The translations under genes and the position numbers were made by a program. Of a stretch of 64,000 nucleotides of DNA, positions 38,083 to 49,200 are shown piece by piece. The DNA is taken from assembly GCA_022266195.1 (NCBI GenBank), contig WHVY01000010.1, positions 1,686,501 to 1,750,500 of the forward strand, in the 5' to 3' direction. Each line of letters starts with the position of its first letter. Positions within the stretch are counted from its first letter, which is position 1. Under the pieces are notes generated by a model, which saw only the letters and a program-made list of their open reading frames with translations, had not been told where the DNA came from and made no database searches. The DNA is from Tetranychus cinnabarinus (lineage: Eukaryota; Arthropoda; Arachnida; Trombidiformes; Tetranychidae).

Positions 38083-38526
38083 ATGGCTTTAAAACGTATT
38101 AAGAAAGAATTGGAAGATTTAAAGAGAGATCCTCCTGCCCAATGTAGTGCTGGACCTGTTGGTGATGATTTATTTCATTGGCAAGCAACTATAATGGGAC
38201 CTCCAGATAGTCCATATCAAGGCGGTGTATTCTTTCTTACAATTCATTTTCCAACGGATTATCCTTTTAAACCACCCAAAGTAGCTTTCACAACGCGAAT
38301 ATACCATCCTAATATAAACAGTAATGGTTCTATTTGTTTGGATATACTGAGGTCACAATGGTCGCCAGCTCTAACCATATCCAAAGTACTGCTATCTATA
38401 TGCTCTTTACTTTGTGATCCAAACCCAGATGATCCTTTGGTACCTGAGATCGCTAAGGTGTATAAAACAGACAGAGAGAAGTATAACGAAATGGGACGTG
38501 AATGGACTAGAAAATATGCCATGTGA
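38083..38526 (+). CDS. UBE2D: Ubiquitin-conjugating enzyme E2 of the UBE2D/effete class, copy 1
   Basis: A 147-residue intronless gene of exactly the usual UBE2D length. It accepts ubiquitin from E1 on the active-site cysteine and passes it on with RING or HECT E3 ligases. Seen: MALKRIKKELEDLKRDPP, backside Ser22 in CSAGPVGDD, the HPN motif in IYHPNINSNGSICLDILRS with catalytic Cys85, DPNPDDPLVPEIA, and a C-terminal KYAM. It differs from copies 2 and 3 at one residue only (Val in EIAKVYKTD, Leu in the others), although several synonymous codons differ. The reading frame is intact, and upstream and downstream flanks (including TGATCAATCTTAA after the stop) are shared with the other copies. A broken Beclin-1 piece lies just downstream on the opposite strand. 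Confidence 0.95.
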   Translation: MALKRIKKELEDLKRDPPAQCSAGPVGDDLFHWQATIMGPPDSPYQGGVFFLTIHFPTDYPFKPPKVAFTTRIYHPNINSNGSICLDILRSQWSPALTISKVLLSICSLLCDPNPDDPLVPEIAKVYKTDREKYNEMGREWTRKYAM

Positions 38527-38569
38527 TGCCATATTAGGAGTAAAGAATGTCACTGATCAATCTTAAATC

Positions 38570-38761
38570 CTTTTTCTTTATCTTCTCTCTTTTCCTTTAC
38601 TCTATTGCTATCAAGAGTTTTTCTTGAGATAATTGTTCTCTCTCTTGAATTTATTCTTCTTTCTTCCATTAAAATGTTGATTTCCGCTTGAGCTGTTAGT
38701 TTTCTCATCGAACTTTCTCCAACAGCTCTACCAGCTTCATCAAATTTTCGGACCATCATGC
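38570..38761 (-). pseudogene. Beclin-1 exon 2 fragment, minus strand
   Basis: Read on the minus strand, this stretch matches the coiled-coil exon of the intact Beclin-1 gene (46899-47150). The order of shared pieces is: a KKFDE-like start (here RKFDE), GAAATCAA-ATTTTA-TGGAAG, then AAATTCAA-AGAGAG-ACAATTATCT-AA-AA-ACTCTT. The short open frame it carries is Beclin-like in its middle but lacks both ends. A weaker match to the end of Beclin exon 1 may continue at about 38.87-38.93 kb (AATCTGGA with CGC-TT). It is a DNA fragment left by duplication and not a gene of its own. Confidence 0.6.
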
Positions 38762-39640
38762 AGTGGTAAACAAATAGTTATGCAAGAGTCTGTGTATAAA
38801 TAGAAGAACGGAACTTTAATTTCTAAATTGCAATGAATTTGGCATTGCATAGCGCAAAAATGTAACGCAGAATGCGTTTCAAATAGTAATCCAGATTAAC
38901 TTGATCTTCTTTGCACCCTTCAACCTCTTCTTCACGGTATTTGCTGAAGCACTGCGTATCATAAACAATAGGAGAAAGACTTAGCTCAAATTCAACACGC
39001 ATCGTTAGTAAGAGCTAGTTCATCGTAAGTAATAACGTTATGGATAAGCCATCCTCTGATTTCAAAATAGTAGCACGTGTGACATTCATAGGCATAAGAA
39101 AAATTGATTTAGATTCGGTCATTAATAAAATGGGCAAAAAATGATTCACATTTCAGGAGAAACCTCATCACTCGTAACGTGGGAAATAACAAGAAAAGGT
39201 TTATTTATTATGATTAATGTTCCGTTCTGTTTCTCAATTTTTTCATTATCTTTTGTTCCAACTATTCGACTGAGCTAAAAACTGGCTCAAGTTTACCGAA
39301 AATTTCTTCTAAACATCGACTATCGACATTTATATAAATAAAAAGAACAAATAACGCGAAAGATTCACTCCAAGATTGAAGATCTAAGGTTAAATGTCGA
39401 GAATTGAAGAAAGAACTGAATATATTTGATAGGTAATACAAAATGTTTCGACAAGTTTACATGTACATATTATGTGGCGAATCTTACAGATATCATGTTG
39501 ATTACTTGATTATTCATGTATTTGTTAATAAGTGTTTTCAGGTTAGGTACATTTACTGACACTATTGCTGGATATAAATCAGGACGATCACCAAATAATC
39601 ACGTTAGTCGCACAGATTATTAATGCATGGGATCGAACCA
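38762..39640. other. Intergenic stretch between UBE2D copies 1 and 2
   Basis: No intact gene. The first 200 bp may hold further Beclin exon 1 debris on the minus strand. The rest is AT-rich with no recognisable structure. Confidence 0.4.
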
Positions 39641-39649
39641 CTTCGCTTT

Positions 39650-41040
39650 CACTCCAAACCGGAAAAATTATTTTATTCGACAGGGCCTTTACAAATCAAG
39701 GTGATTCTTTTAATTAATATGAGAATTAATTTCAAATAAACAGTGTAGAGATAAGTCATCGATTGAATTTATCAATTTTAGTTCATTTATACATGTTAAT
39801 TTTTCACCGGATTTAGCAATTATCACCGTCATCATGTTAGCCGGGTCCCTTTTGAAAGTTAAGGTGCCTACTTAATGGCTAGTGTAGTTGGCTCTTAATT
39901 GAATCGTTGATTGCTCTTTCTCGCTCTGGTAAAGAAGGAAGAGTAATAAAGAGAAGAGGAACTGGGAAATGGCGAGGAAACAGAAAAAGAAACAGAATGA
40001 AATGGTTTCGGTGCTTTTCTTTCCATGAAAATGGAAACAGCAAAGCAAGGAAAGCAAGGAAAGAAAGAACAGAAAAGAAGAGAAAGAGAAATAGAGAGTA
40101 GAAAGCAGAAAGGAAGGGAGAATGGAGAAAGGGGAAATTAAGATTGATCAGTGACATTCTTTACTCCTAATAGGGCATCACATGGCATATTTTCTAGTCC
40201 ATTCACGTCCCATTTCGTTATATTTTTCTCTGTCCGTTTTATATAACTTGGCGATCTCAGGTACCAATGGATCATCTGGGTTTGGATCACAAAGTAAAGA
40301 GCATATAGATAGCAGTACTTTGGATATGGTTAGAGCTGGCGACCATTGTGACCTCAGTATATCCAAACAAATAGAACCATTACTGTTTATATTAGGATGG
40401 TATATTCGCGTTGTGAAAGCTACTTTGGGTGGTTTAAAAGGATAATCCGTTGGAAAATGAATTGTAAGAAAGAATACACCGCCTTGATATGGACTATCTG
40501 GAGGTCCCATTATAGTTGCTTGCCAATGAAATAAATCATCACCAACAGGTCCAGCACTACATTGGGCAGGAGGATCTCTCTTTAAATCTTCCAATTCTTT
40601 CTTAATACGTTTTAAAGCCATCTTTTCAACAACTAAATTAATAAATTATTAGATGTGGTTAGGTCACAATTTAAAAGGTTTTAGATTGATACAAGTTAAT
40701 TTTCACAGTAAAGAAATGACTTAACAAGGGATGGTTATAATATTTCTTTTGGTTGGCGCTCTATTTAATTGATTTACAATTAATTTACAGTTTAATCTAC
40801 ATTTTAATCACATTTATACTTACGTAAGATTAGGTACTACACCAATTTATCCTTTAAAGTCCTAAAAACGACCGAATATTTGTAAAGCTTTCTACTTTAG
40901 CTATAAGTAAACGTGGAAAACAATTGTGTAAAAGTGAACCCAACAAGTAATGACACAACCAGAATATAAGTATATTAAGAGACAATCCCTTCAATATATA
41001 AAGTTTTTTTTGTTTACTACATTTTATACTTTAATATCAG
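39650..41040. repeat. Segmental duplication, unit A (partner 44570-45901)
   Basis: This shares the same order of sequence as 44570-45901: a scrap resembling Beclin exon 3, a diverged stretch of about 450 bp (AATATGAGAATTAATTTCAA, CTTAATGGCTAGTGTAGTT), then about 913 bp (40128-41040) that is almost base-identical to 44989-45901 at a constant offset of 4861. The identical part spans the UBE2D gene and about 420 bp of its upstream region. Beyond 41040 the two loci diverge abruptly. Confidence 0.8.
40178..40621 (-). CDS. UBE2D: Ubiquitin-conjugating enzyme E2 of the UBE2D/effete class, copy 2
   Basis: A minus-strand intronless 147-residue E2 with the same HPN motif and Cys85 as copy 1. The protein is identical to copy 3, and differs from copy 1 only by Leu for Val before YKTD. 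At the DNA level I saw only about one difference from copy 3 (near 40467) but many synonymous differences from copy 1. It lies head to head with a broken Beclin-1 copy, mirroring copy 3 beside the intact Beclin-1. The upstream sequence is intact, so it may be expressed. The 3' flank becomes a GA/CT-rich tract (39.9-40.13 kb). Confidence 0.93.
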   Translation of the reverse strand: MALKRIKKELEDLKRDPPAQCSAGPVGDDLFHWQATIMGPPDSPYQGGVFFLTIHFPTDYPFKPPKVAFTTRIYHPNINSNGSICLDILRSQWSPALTISKVLLSICSLLCDPNPDDPLVPEIAKLYKTDREKYNEMGREWTRKYAM

Positions 41041-41388
41041 CAATTAAACTCATTTATATGAAACATAAAAATTCTATAAAATATTGCCGTAAACAGTTAT
41101 CGTTAAATCTGATTGAGTTTTGATTGTTCAACCAGAAAAGTTCACCTTTTCATGGCCTCACGTGAAAATAGTAAGAATAGCGTATGGGCTATTCATAGTG
41201 AAATCTGTGAACTTCGTTTTTTAAATTGTTCCCACAGTAAATCTCATCAATTATCATTCATAACATACATACATTCATACATAACGGAGTTCTTCGCCGT
41301 GTTCTATCATGTTCCAAGTTTGCCGAGCTCAAATAATTCGTTGAATAAATCGTTATATTATTCTTTTGCTAACTTTTTGATTGCAATT
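41041..41388. other. Unique spacer upstream of the Beclin pseudogene
   Basis: This shows no similarity to the corresponding stretch upstream of the intact Beclin-1 (45902-46265). An in-frame open extension reaches back from the pseudogene ATG to about 41113 but looks fortuitous. Confidence 0.4.
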
Positions 41389-41990
41389 ATGGATGCTGCT
41401 ACATCAACTCGTTCCTATATCTGTGAAAATTGTAGCCAGTCTATGATAATACGCTCATCTTCATCTCAAATTGATGGCTCAATATTAAGGAAGCTTTCTG
41501 GAAATCTGAATGATGGATATATCGCCACAGCAGGTGTATCGAGTCAAACTGGACACTCTGAATATGATGATAACAGTTCAGGTTTGGACGAAAATTAGAG
41601 TGCCAGTAATAGCTTCTTGATCGCCAGCGATTTAATGTTTGAAAATAAAAGTGAAAATTCAAGTAAATTTCCCTCATATTACTCACTATTTGAAATGATT
41701 TCAGAGATAGCGTGAAGAAAGTGTTGAATGAAATTCAAAAGAGTTAAGCAAGATTCCTATTTGGAATAAATCCAATATTTTATTTTAAAGCTATAGACGG
41801 CCAAATACAATGTACTTTTACTAATTAATGTTTGTTTCTCCTATTTATCCTCAGAATGCACCTGATTTTGCAACTCTTGCAACATTCGAAGACTTGGGTC
41901 ATGATATGAGAATCACTAGCAAACTATTTGACATACTTTCAATCCATCATTGGTCATCCTCCATGTGAAGACTAGCATGTTTCATCGGCT
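41389..41990 (+). pseudogene. Beclin-1 pseudogene, 5' part (exon 1)
   Basis: From ATG 41389 it parallels exon 1 of the intact gene (SYICENCSQSMIIRSSSSQI against SYFCKNCSQPLIIHSSLSQI). A CAG (Gln) codon of the intact gene is TAG here (41596-41598), ending the frame after 69 residues. Homology resumes in broken pieces: GCCAGTAATAGCTTCTTGAT just after the stop, and at about 41893-41980 the BH3-like region (CATGATATGAGAATCACTAG, then TTTGACATACTTTC and CCATGTGAAGACTAGC). Between these lies unrelated or scrambled sequence. It cannot make Beclin-1. It is head to head with UBE2D copy 2. Confidence 0.8.
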
Positions 41991-42304
41991 GATAGATGAA
42001 TGCAAATTTTGTTCGATTATCATCTAGATAAAAATGAAATAAGTACATGAATTTCAGTTGGCAGTAAGGAGGTGAATCTGTCTATATTTTTGTGCTATCC
42101 CCAGTTCATATGCACTTTCCTGATACCTTCCAGGATAACCTGCTTGTTTCAAAAAAATACCTGCGTTTGAATTAAATCAGTTGGCAAGCGAATTTCTAGA
42201 AAGACATGAAAGACATACCCGACTGCTGATTCTGATGTAAAATGTCTTATTGCAACAGATTGAGAAACATGTAAATAAATACAAATAATCTGGTTTAAGC
42301 AAAA

Positions 42305-42369
42305 AACCTGTTTCCGGTACAAATTTCCCCAAAGGGTCGATGCAAAAATTGCTAACTCTGATTCAAATT
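42305..42369. repeat. Direct repeat, left copy (partner 44362-44426)
   Basis: About 55-65 bp including TTCCCCAAAGGG-CGAT and CTAACTCTGATTCAAATT, repeated in the same orientation at 44362-44426 with about 20% mismatch. The two copies bracket the MFSD10-like pseudogene. Confidence 0.6.
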
Positions 42370-42420
42370 AAGAATTCAAGAAACATCATGAACCATTCCT
42401 GTTATATCATCTTCATCTCT

Positions 42421-44140
42421 TTAATTCTTGATTTATTAGCTTTTACAATTTATTTTACCGCTCATGCCATCAATATTGGATTATTATGAAACTAATGATT
42501 AAGTGAGTACAACATTTATTCATTCATTTTTCATTTTATCTTAACTAATGTTTGTTTACTTTTTCAATTTAGAATGGCCTTTAATTGCAACTTAACGATA
42601 TCGGTGAAACATTTAGAGTATATTGTGGTGCTCCAAATGATTTAAATAAATGGATGCACTGGTGCATTAGGATCTTGGTTATCTTTTTTGCTTTCATCTC
42701 TTCACCGTTCATCGGGGCCTTTTCCGACGTCTATGGACGCCGTGTTTCAATGTTGTTATGTTTGGTGGAAATAGCTGTTTCTCATTTTCTCTGATCAATG
42801 TCTCAAGGATCGTTCCTTTTGCCATTGCTCGTACGCTAGGGGACTTGTTTAAAGGAAATGTCAGTCTATCTACGGCAATAATTACTGACCTATTGACTCA
42901 AGCTGAAAAAGCTAAAGGAATGGCGTTGATTGCTGTTGCTTTCCCAGTTGGTTTTATTTTTGGTCCTCTTTTTGGTGCCTTCTTTTCCTACTATTCATAA
43001 ACTGTCCTTTCATCGAGCCAACAATTTTTCGCCTTACCCGCTATTTTTTCTAACGTTTTGGCTGTTATTAATATTATTTTTATTTACTTATACTTCAAAG
43101 AGTCCATTCCAAAAGCCAATCGGGTAAGAATTTTTTAATCTCTATTCTGATTGCAATCTTATTTTTGTAACCCATTTTTTACCTCTTCAGCCCAAGTCAA
43201 TCATCAAAGGCTTCATGCAGGCTATTGGATATGTTAACCCGATTTATTTGTGCCCGTCTTTCAACTGTTCAAAAGATTGGCAAAGAAGGTGCGTTTAATT
43301 TCATTTGACCTTTTGTTATATGATGAATCTTTGACAATTTGATTTATTCGTATTTTCCCTTTCTTTCCACTCAAGACTTACAAGTTATCTGTGATTCAGG
43401 ATTCATCTATTTTCGTTACTTATTCTTCTACTCTGGCCTCGAATATATTTCTTAACTCACCATAGATTCATAGACACAAGGTAAATAGATTGAATAAATC
43501 TCCAAGTTTTGAATTTCTTATTTATGTATTTTGTTTTTTTTAGAATGCAACAAGCAAAAGCATACTCATTCAGTGATACATTAATGGCTTTACTTCAAGG
43601 AACTTGTGTCCGGCGTATAAAACCCACCAAAGAGCTCAAGATAATTAAAATAGTGAATAAACTGAGTTTTTCAATCGACAATTATGCTCACATATATTAT
43701 TTATTTAATTTAAGGGCTTAATTGTTATTGTGTTGGCATTCTTGACAATCGGACTATCACCAAACAATTCCTCAACTTTATTCAGGGCTAGCTTTCTATT
43801 CATTTCCATCTACCGCTGTTGTGCCTTGTCTAACAACTCTAGCATCATCAACTGGACCATCAGACCAAAAAGGGACTGTCCTTGGTACATTCCGATCTCT
43901 AGGTTCATTAGCTCGAGCCTTTGGTCCAATTGTGTCTTCGCTAAGTTAGTTTGTTTTTACAACAATTAATAATCACGTCTAATCTTTTCAATAATTTTTA
44001 CAGCATATTGGAGATTTGGACCTGAGATATGTTTCACAATTGGAGCATTATTCTTTGTTTTCGCGTTTATATTATCAAGACCGTTATCTAATCGACTGAA
44101 CCCCGCTAAAATACGCCCATGCGGTCAAGCATATGGGTAA
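42421..44140 (+). pseudogene. MFSD10-like (tetracycline-transporter-like) MFS pseudogene, unprocessed
   Basis: Pieces in several frames follow the order of MFSD10 proteins: LILDLLAFT then PSILDYYE, SSPFIGAFSDVYGRRVSMLLC, FAIARTLGDLFKGNVSLSTA, KAKGMALIAVAFPVGFIFGP, FFALPAIFSNVLAVINI, QQAKAYSFSDTLMALLQGT, KGTVLGTFRSLGSLARAFGP and YWRFGPEICFTIGALFF, with a terminal stop at 44138-44140. Lesions visible by eye: a frameshift near 42447, an in-frame TGA at 42792-42794 where relatives have Trp, a frameshift near 42815, an in-frame TAA at 42998-43000, and frame breaks near 43245 and 43430. Intron-like gtaag...cag breaks remain (for example 43124 to about 43190), so it is a DNA-level copy and not a retrocopy. 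The intact parent is not in this window. Confidence 0.8.
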
Positions 44141-44458
44141 ATTTAACCAACGAGAAATTGACTCAAAGACTGATTTTAATTCCAACGCTCAAAGATCTCA
44201 TGTTGATTATGTTTATTCTTATATTCTATTGAGTAAATTTTATATATCGATTTAAAAATTGATCTTTACATTCCCTATTCACTATTCATCACTATGAATA
44301 CTCTTTAACTTTGATGTTTTTGTATTCTAATTCATTAAGTTGTCTATTTTCAATCAATTTAAACCTTTTTTCGGTATGAACTTCCCCAAAGGGGCGATTC
44401 ATAAATTTCTAACTCTGATTCAAATTTATATTTTTTGTCTTCCCAGGTAGAGTTTTTG

Positions 44459-44640
44459 TTGCGTACTGACGATGGAAATTCATTTGGGACAGTTGCCAAA
44501 TCATTCAGTTGATTGGACAGAGATGAAGTTACTCAAAGTCAAAGACCTTTTGATTAGAGCATATTTGCTTCTGCCAGAAAAATTATTCTTGTTATTTGAC
44601 AGGCTCTTTAGAAATCAAGGTGACTCTTTAATTAATATGA
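44459..44640 (+). pseudogene. Beclin-1 exon 3 fragment
   Basis: GGACAGTTGCCAAATCATTC and the following TTGATTGGACAGAGAT parallel the intact exon 3 at about 47258-47300 (LGRLPNHPVDWTEI), here reading LGQLPNHSVDWTEM. Homology then fades through AGAAAAATTATTC. No exon 2 or exon 4 partner is in place. It is the 3' continuation of the broken Beclin copy interrupted by the transporter pseudogene, or a separate fragment. Confidence 0.7.
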
Positions 44641-45901
44641 GAATTAATTTCAAATAAACAGTGTAGAGATAAGTCATCGATTGGATTAATCAATTTTAGT
44701 TGATTTATACATATTAATTCCCCGGATTTAATTATATCACCGTCATCGTTTTAACCGGGTCCCTTTGAAAGTTGAGGTGCCTACTTAATGGCTAGTGTAG
44801 TTAGCTCTCAATTAAATCGTTGATTACTCTTTCTCGTTATGGTAAAGAAGGAAGAGAAATGAAGGAATAGAGAGAGAGAGAGAGAGGAGATAATAGCAAG
44901 ACAGAGAAGAACAGAAAAAATGAGCGTAGAAACAGTGGTGTAGAATGCATGGAGAAAAGAGAAAGAGAAGGGACGGGAATAGATAAAGAAAGGGGAAATT
45001 AAGATTGATCAGTGACATTCTTTACTCCTAATAGGGCATCACATGGCATATTTTCTAGTCCATTCACGTCCCATTTCGTTATATTTTTCTCTGTCCGTTT
45101 TATATAACTTGGCGATCTCAGGTACCAATGGATCATCTGGGTTTGGATCACAAAGTAAAGAGCATATAGATAGCAGTACTTTGGATATGGTTAGAGCTGG
45201 CGACCATTGTGACCTCAGTATATCCAAACAAATAGAACCATTACTGTTTATATTAGGATGGTATATTCGCGTTGTGAAAGCTACTTTGGGTGGTTTAAAA
45301 GGATAATCCGTTGGAAAATGAATTGTTAGAAAGAATACACCGCCTTGATATGGACTATCTGGAGGTCCCATTATAGTTGCTTGCCAATGAAATAAATCAT
45401 CACCAACAGGTCCAGCACTACATTGGGCAGGAGGATCTCTCTTTAAATCTTCCAATTCTTTCTTAATACGTTTTAAAGCCATCTTTTCAACAACTAAATT
45501 AATAAATTATTAGATGTGGTTAGGTCACAATTTAAAAGGTTTTAGATTGATACAAGTTAATTTTCACAGTAAAGAAATGACTTAACAAGGGATGGTTATA
45601 ATATTTCTTTTGGTTGGCGCTCTATTTAATTGATTTACAATTAATTTACAGTTTAATCTACATTTTAATCACATTTATACTTACGTAAGATTAGGTACTA
45701 CACCAATTTATCCTTTAAAGTCCTAAAAACGACCGAATATTTGTAAAGCTTTCTACTTTAGCTATAAGTAAACGTGGAAAACAATTGTGTAAAAGTGAAC
45801 CCAACAAGTAATGACACAACCAGAATATAAGTATATTAAGAGACAATCCCTTCAATATATAAAGTTTTTTTTGTTTACTACATTTTATACTTTAATATCA
45901 A
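44570..45901. repeat. Segmental duplication, unit B (partner 39650-41040)
   Basis: Second copy of the unit carrying UBE2D. 44989-45901 is almost identical to unit A; 44570-44988 is clearly diverged. It includes an (AG)n microsatellite at about 44866-44886 that unit A lacks. Confidence 0.8.
45039..45482 (-). CDS. UBE2D: Ubiquitin-conjugating enzyme E2 of the UBE2D/effete class, copy 3
   Basis: A minus-strand intronless 147-residue E2 with an identical protein to copy 2 and one residue different from copy 1. Catalytic Cys85, the HPN motif and Ser22 are present. It is head to head with the intact Beclin-1 gene, 783 nt between start codons, so the two may share an intergenic promoter region. Because the same head-to-head pairing exists in decayed form at 40.2-42.0 kb, UBE2D and Beclin-1 have travelled together. 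Confidence 0.94.
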   Translation of the reverse strand: MALKRIKKELEDLKRDPPAQCSAGPVGDDLFHWQATIMGPPDSPYQGGVFFLTIHFPTDYPFKPPKVAFTTRIYHPNINSNGSICLDILRSQWSPALTISKVLLSICSLLCDPNPDDPLVPEIAKLYKTDREKYNEMGREWTRKYAM

Positions 45902-46265
45902 CAATTTAATCTTAGTGATTTGTTAAGTTGATAAGCCTATGAGCTTAACAATTAATTAAATTTCTTGATAAGCAAATTTTTGGTTCGATAAACCATTTTT
46001 TCGTGATTTACTGTTAAACCTGGGAAAATAGCACGATAGTATAAATAAGCTATTCTCAGAGAGTTCTTTATCCAATTTTTTTGTTGATAATGTAGTTCCA
46101 CCAGTAGATGGCCTTCCAATTTTTTTTTGTTTTCAAATCTAAAAAATAGTAAATATTCAATTTGTTGATATGTGATTAATCCTTGTTGTTTCGCCTGAGA
46201 TTGGATTATTTATAGTATTTATCATATTTATTTCTTAATTTTATCATTTCTAACTGCTAACAATC

Positions 46266-49200
46266 ATGGAGGCTTCTTCATCGAATCGTTCCTATTTCTG
46301 TAAAAATTGTAGCCAGCCTTTGATAATACACTCATCTTTATCTCAAATTGATGGTTCAACATTAAGTGAGCTTTCTGGAAATCTAGATCTTGATGGACAT
46401 ATCGCCACAACAGGTGAATTGAGTCAAACTGGAGACTCTGAATATGATGATAACAGTTCAGGTTTGGAAGAGCATCAGAGTGCCAGTAATAGCTTTTTGA
46501 TCATCGGTGATTCAATGTTAGAAACTAAGTCACATGATTTGGCAATTCGTGAAATGTTCGATATGGGACACGATATGAGGATCACTAGTAAACTATTTGA
46601 CATACTCTCTGATAAATCAATCGTTGATCATCCTTTGTGTGAAGACTGTGCTGATTCATTAATCGACAAAATGGACCAAAAACTTAAAACACTTGAAGAG
46701 GAGTGTAAGGTGTACCGAGAATGCCTTGGAAAATTAGAGAAGAAGACGAAAAATGATAATCCAGAATCTAATCTGGAGCACCTACAACAGCGCGTTATTC
46801 AGCTACAATTAGAAGAAAAACGGTAAACATTTCATTTCTCTTTCTTAATCTCAATATGAAATCTATTGTTTCTATAACTGTTCTTTTTAATTTTCTAGAT
46901 TGATCGAAGAATTGACCAAAGTTGAAGCACAAAAGAAAAAGTTTGATGAAAAGATTCAAGCTCAAGAAGCAGAAATCAATGTTTTATTGGAAGAGAAGGA
47001 TAAATTCAAAAGAGAGCACAATTATCTAAAAAAGACTCTTTTTGAAATCGATGATGAAAGATTGAACGTTGAAAATTCCAAAAAATATATATCAAGACAT
47101 CTCGATATATTACGCAAAACCAATGTTTTCAACGCGACCTTCCACATTTGGTTTGTATTAAAGCATAAAAATAAGCGATACCCGAATTTTCACACATTTG
47201 TTTCTTCATTCTATTCAGGTATAGTGGACACTTCGGTACTATTAATGGATTCCGCTTGGGACGACTACCAAATCATCCAGTTGATTGGACGGAGATAAAT
47301 GCTGCTTGGGGTCAAACTACTCTGCTATTGTTTGCTCTTGCTAGAAAAATTAACCTAACTTTTGAAAGATACAGATTGGTTCCCTATGGTAACCATTCAT
47401 TCATTGAAACCTTAGAGGATAAACCAAAAGAGCTTCCTTTGTAAGATCTCAATTATTTTATTTGCATTTCATTGTCTTAAAATTTTGATTATGAGTTTGT
47501 AAATCATCAATTATTTTTTTACTAACACATTTTTAGATATGGATCTGGTGGCTTTAGATACTTACTCAATAACAAATTTGATCAAGCTATGATAGCTTTT
47601 CTTGATTGTATGTCTCAAGTCGTTGCAGAAATTGAAAGAGTCGATAAATCCTGGTATTGTCCATACAGGTAAAAGCGCAAGTTTGGTTCAAAAATTGACA
47701 TGTTTTACACAAAACCTATTTTGACAATTCACCTTATTCTTATCTTTTTATACTTTCAGAATGGACAAAGAAAAGATAGAAGACACAAAACGAAACAATT
47801 GCTATTCTATTAGGTAAATAATCTCTTATTTATTTCTACATTTTTTTTCTGATATTCTGTCTGAGATAATCAAATCGAGAGAGAGTTTACGGAGTGTGAG
47901 AAGTGTAAAAGTAAAGCAATAAAAAGCAAAGAAAAAAGAGACTTATGATGAGAAAATGAAGGTAAAGCTGCTATTATTTTATTATTATTATTACTATGAT
48001 TATTATTACCATTTACCTTGGTTAGTCGTGTTCATCTGAACCACAAAATTTAATATTTAACCAGAGGCTTAAGTTGGTAATGAAAAAGAAAGTGAAGAAG
48101 AAGAGAAAAGAAACAAGAAAAAGAGTAAGAATATGCATACTTTTAGTGAATGGATCCATCAGAGCGTAAAATTGGACTAAATCGAGAGTGAAAGGCACAC
48201 CACGTTGGTGGTTCTCTCTCTTGTATTTCATCTCTTTCTTTAATTTATTTCAGTTTCTTATCAGGTTCATGAAGAAGTTATTTGTAGACATTTAACCTTA
48301 AACTGTTAATTTCGGTTACCCGTGTTGTCTCTTTGTGCACTTTCTGGGTTTCAATGTTGAAGAGATATTTGGAAAGGCAGTTTCATTAGGTAAACCCAGT
48401 TGGTCATTAATTGACAGGAAACTCGCTAGTGAGAAAGCGTTACCTTTTTGTATGATATTTCACGCTATTTTTGCGATTTACTTAGCTTTCTAGGTAAAAT
48501 GGGTTTTGTTTGTGTGTTTAATCATTCAATTTGCCCTAATAAGTTATTCATAGCAAAGCTCGCCATAGATATACTTGAAACTATTGAAACATAGCTCTGA
48601 AATGTCTCAATTTTAAAATTAGACTCTATTAGTATGATCTAATAGTATGATAATAATAGCATTGATTACTCATGATAAACGCCTTATTCGAAACACATGT
48701 TCTACTTTTACTCTCTTCTATTTCCTTTTTTTTACCAGGCAATATCAATAAACGCTACACTAATGTTGCAATTAATAAATTAGTTTACTCTGAAAAGATC
48801 TTTTTTCAGTTAATTGCCATTTAATATGATCATTAAATGACAACTTAATGCTGTTTTTCAATTTTACAATAACCAATCATTGACTTTGTATACTTTAAAT
48901 GAGCTGTATTCAATCTGATCATTGAAGCAACAGCGTTAAATTGTTAGGATCTTACTGCTAACTTCAATTTTCAAATCTTTCAAGCCTTTGTTGTTTTATC
49001 AAGTAATTCAATAGCTAACGAATCTATGGAAAATTTATCTCAAATTTTATTTTATTGCTTAAATTACGACTTGAAAAATTAGTGCGATCAATATTTCAAC
49101 TCACTCGATAAACTTGTCAAGATTAAATTTAAAATAATTGAGTTATAATACTAAAATTTTATTCTCATTTATCTGTACAAAATTATTATCATGTTAAAAG

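Noticed and set aside
39600..39670. tRNA-like T-arm (GGTTCGATCCC on the minus strand)
   Set aside because: The stem around the loop does not pair to 5 bp, and no D-arm, anticodon arm or acceptor stem could be built.
40182..40445. Plus-strand open frame opposite UBE2D copy 2 (also opposite copies 1 and 3)
   Set aside because: It is a shadow of the conserved E2 coding sequence, present in all three copies for that reason.
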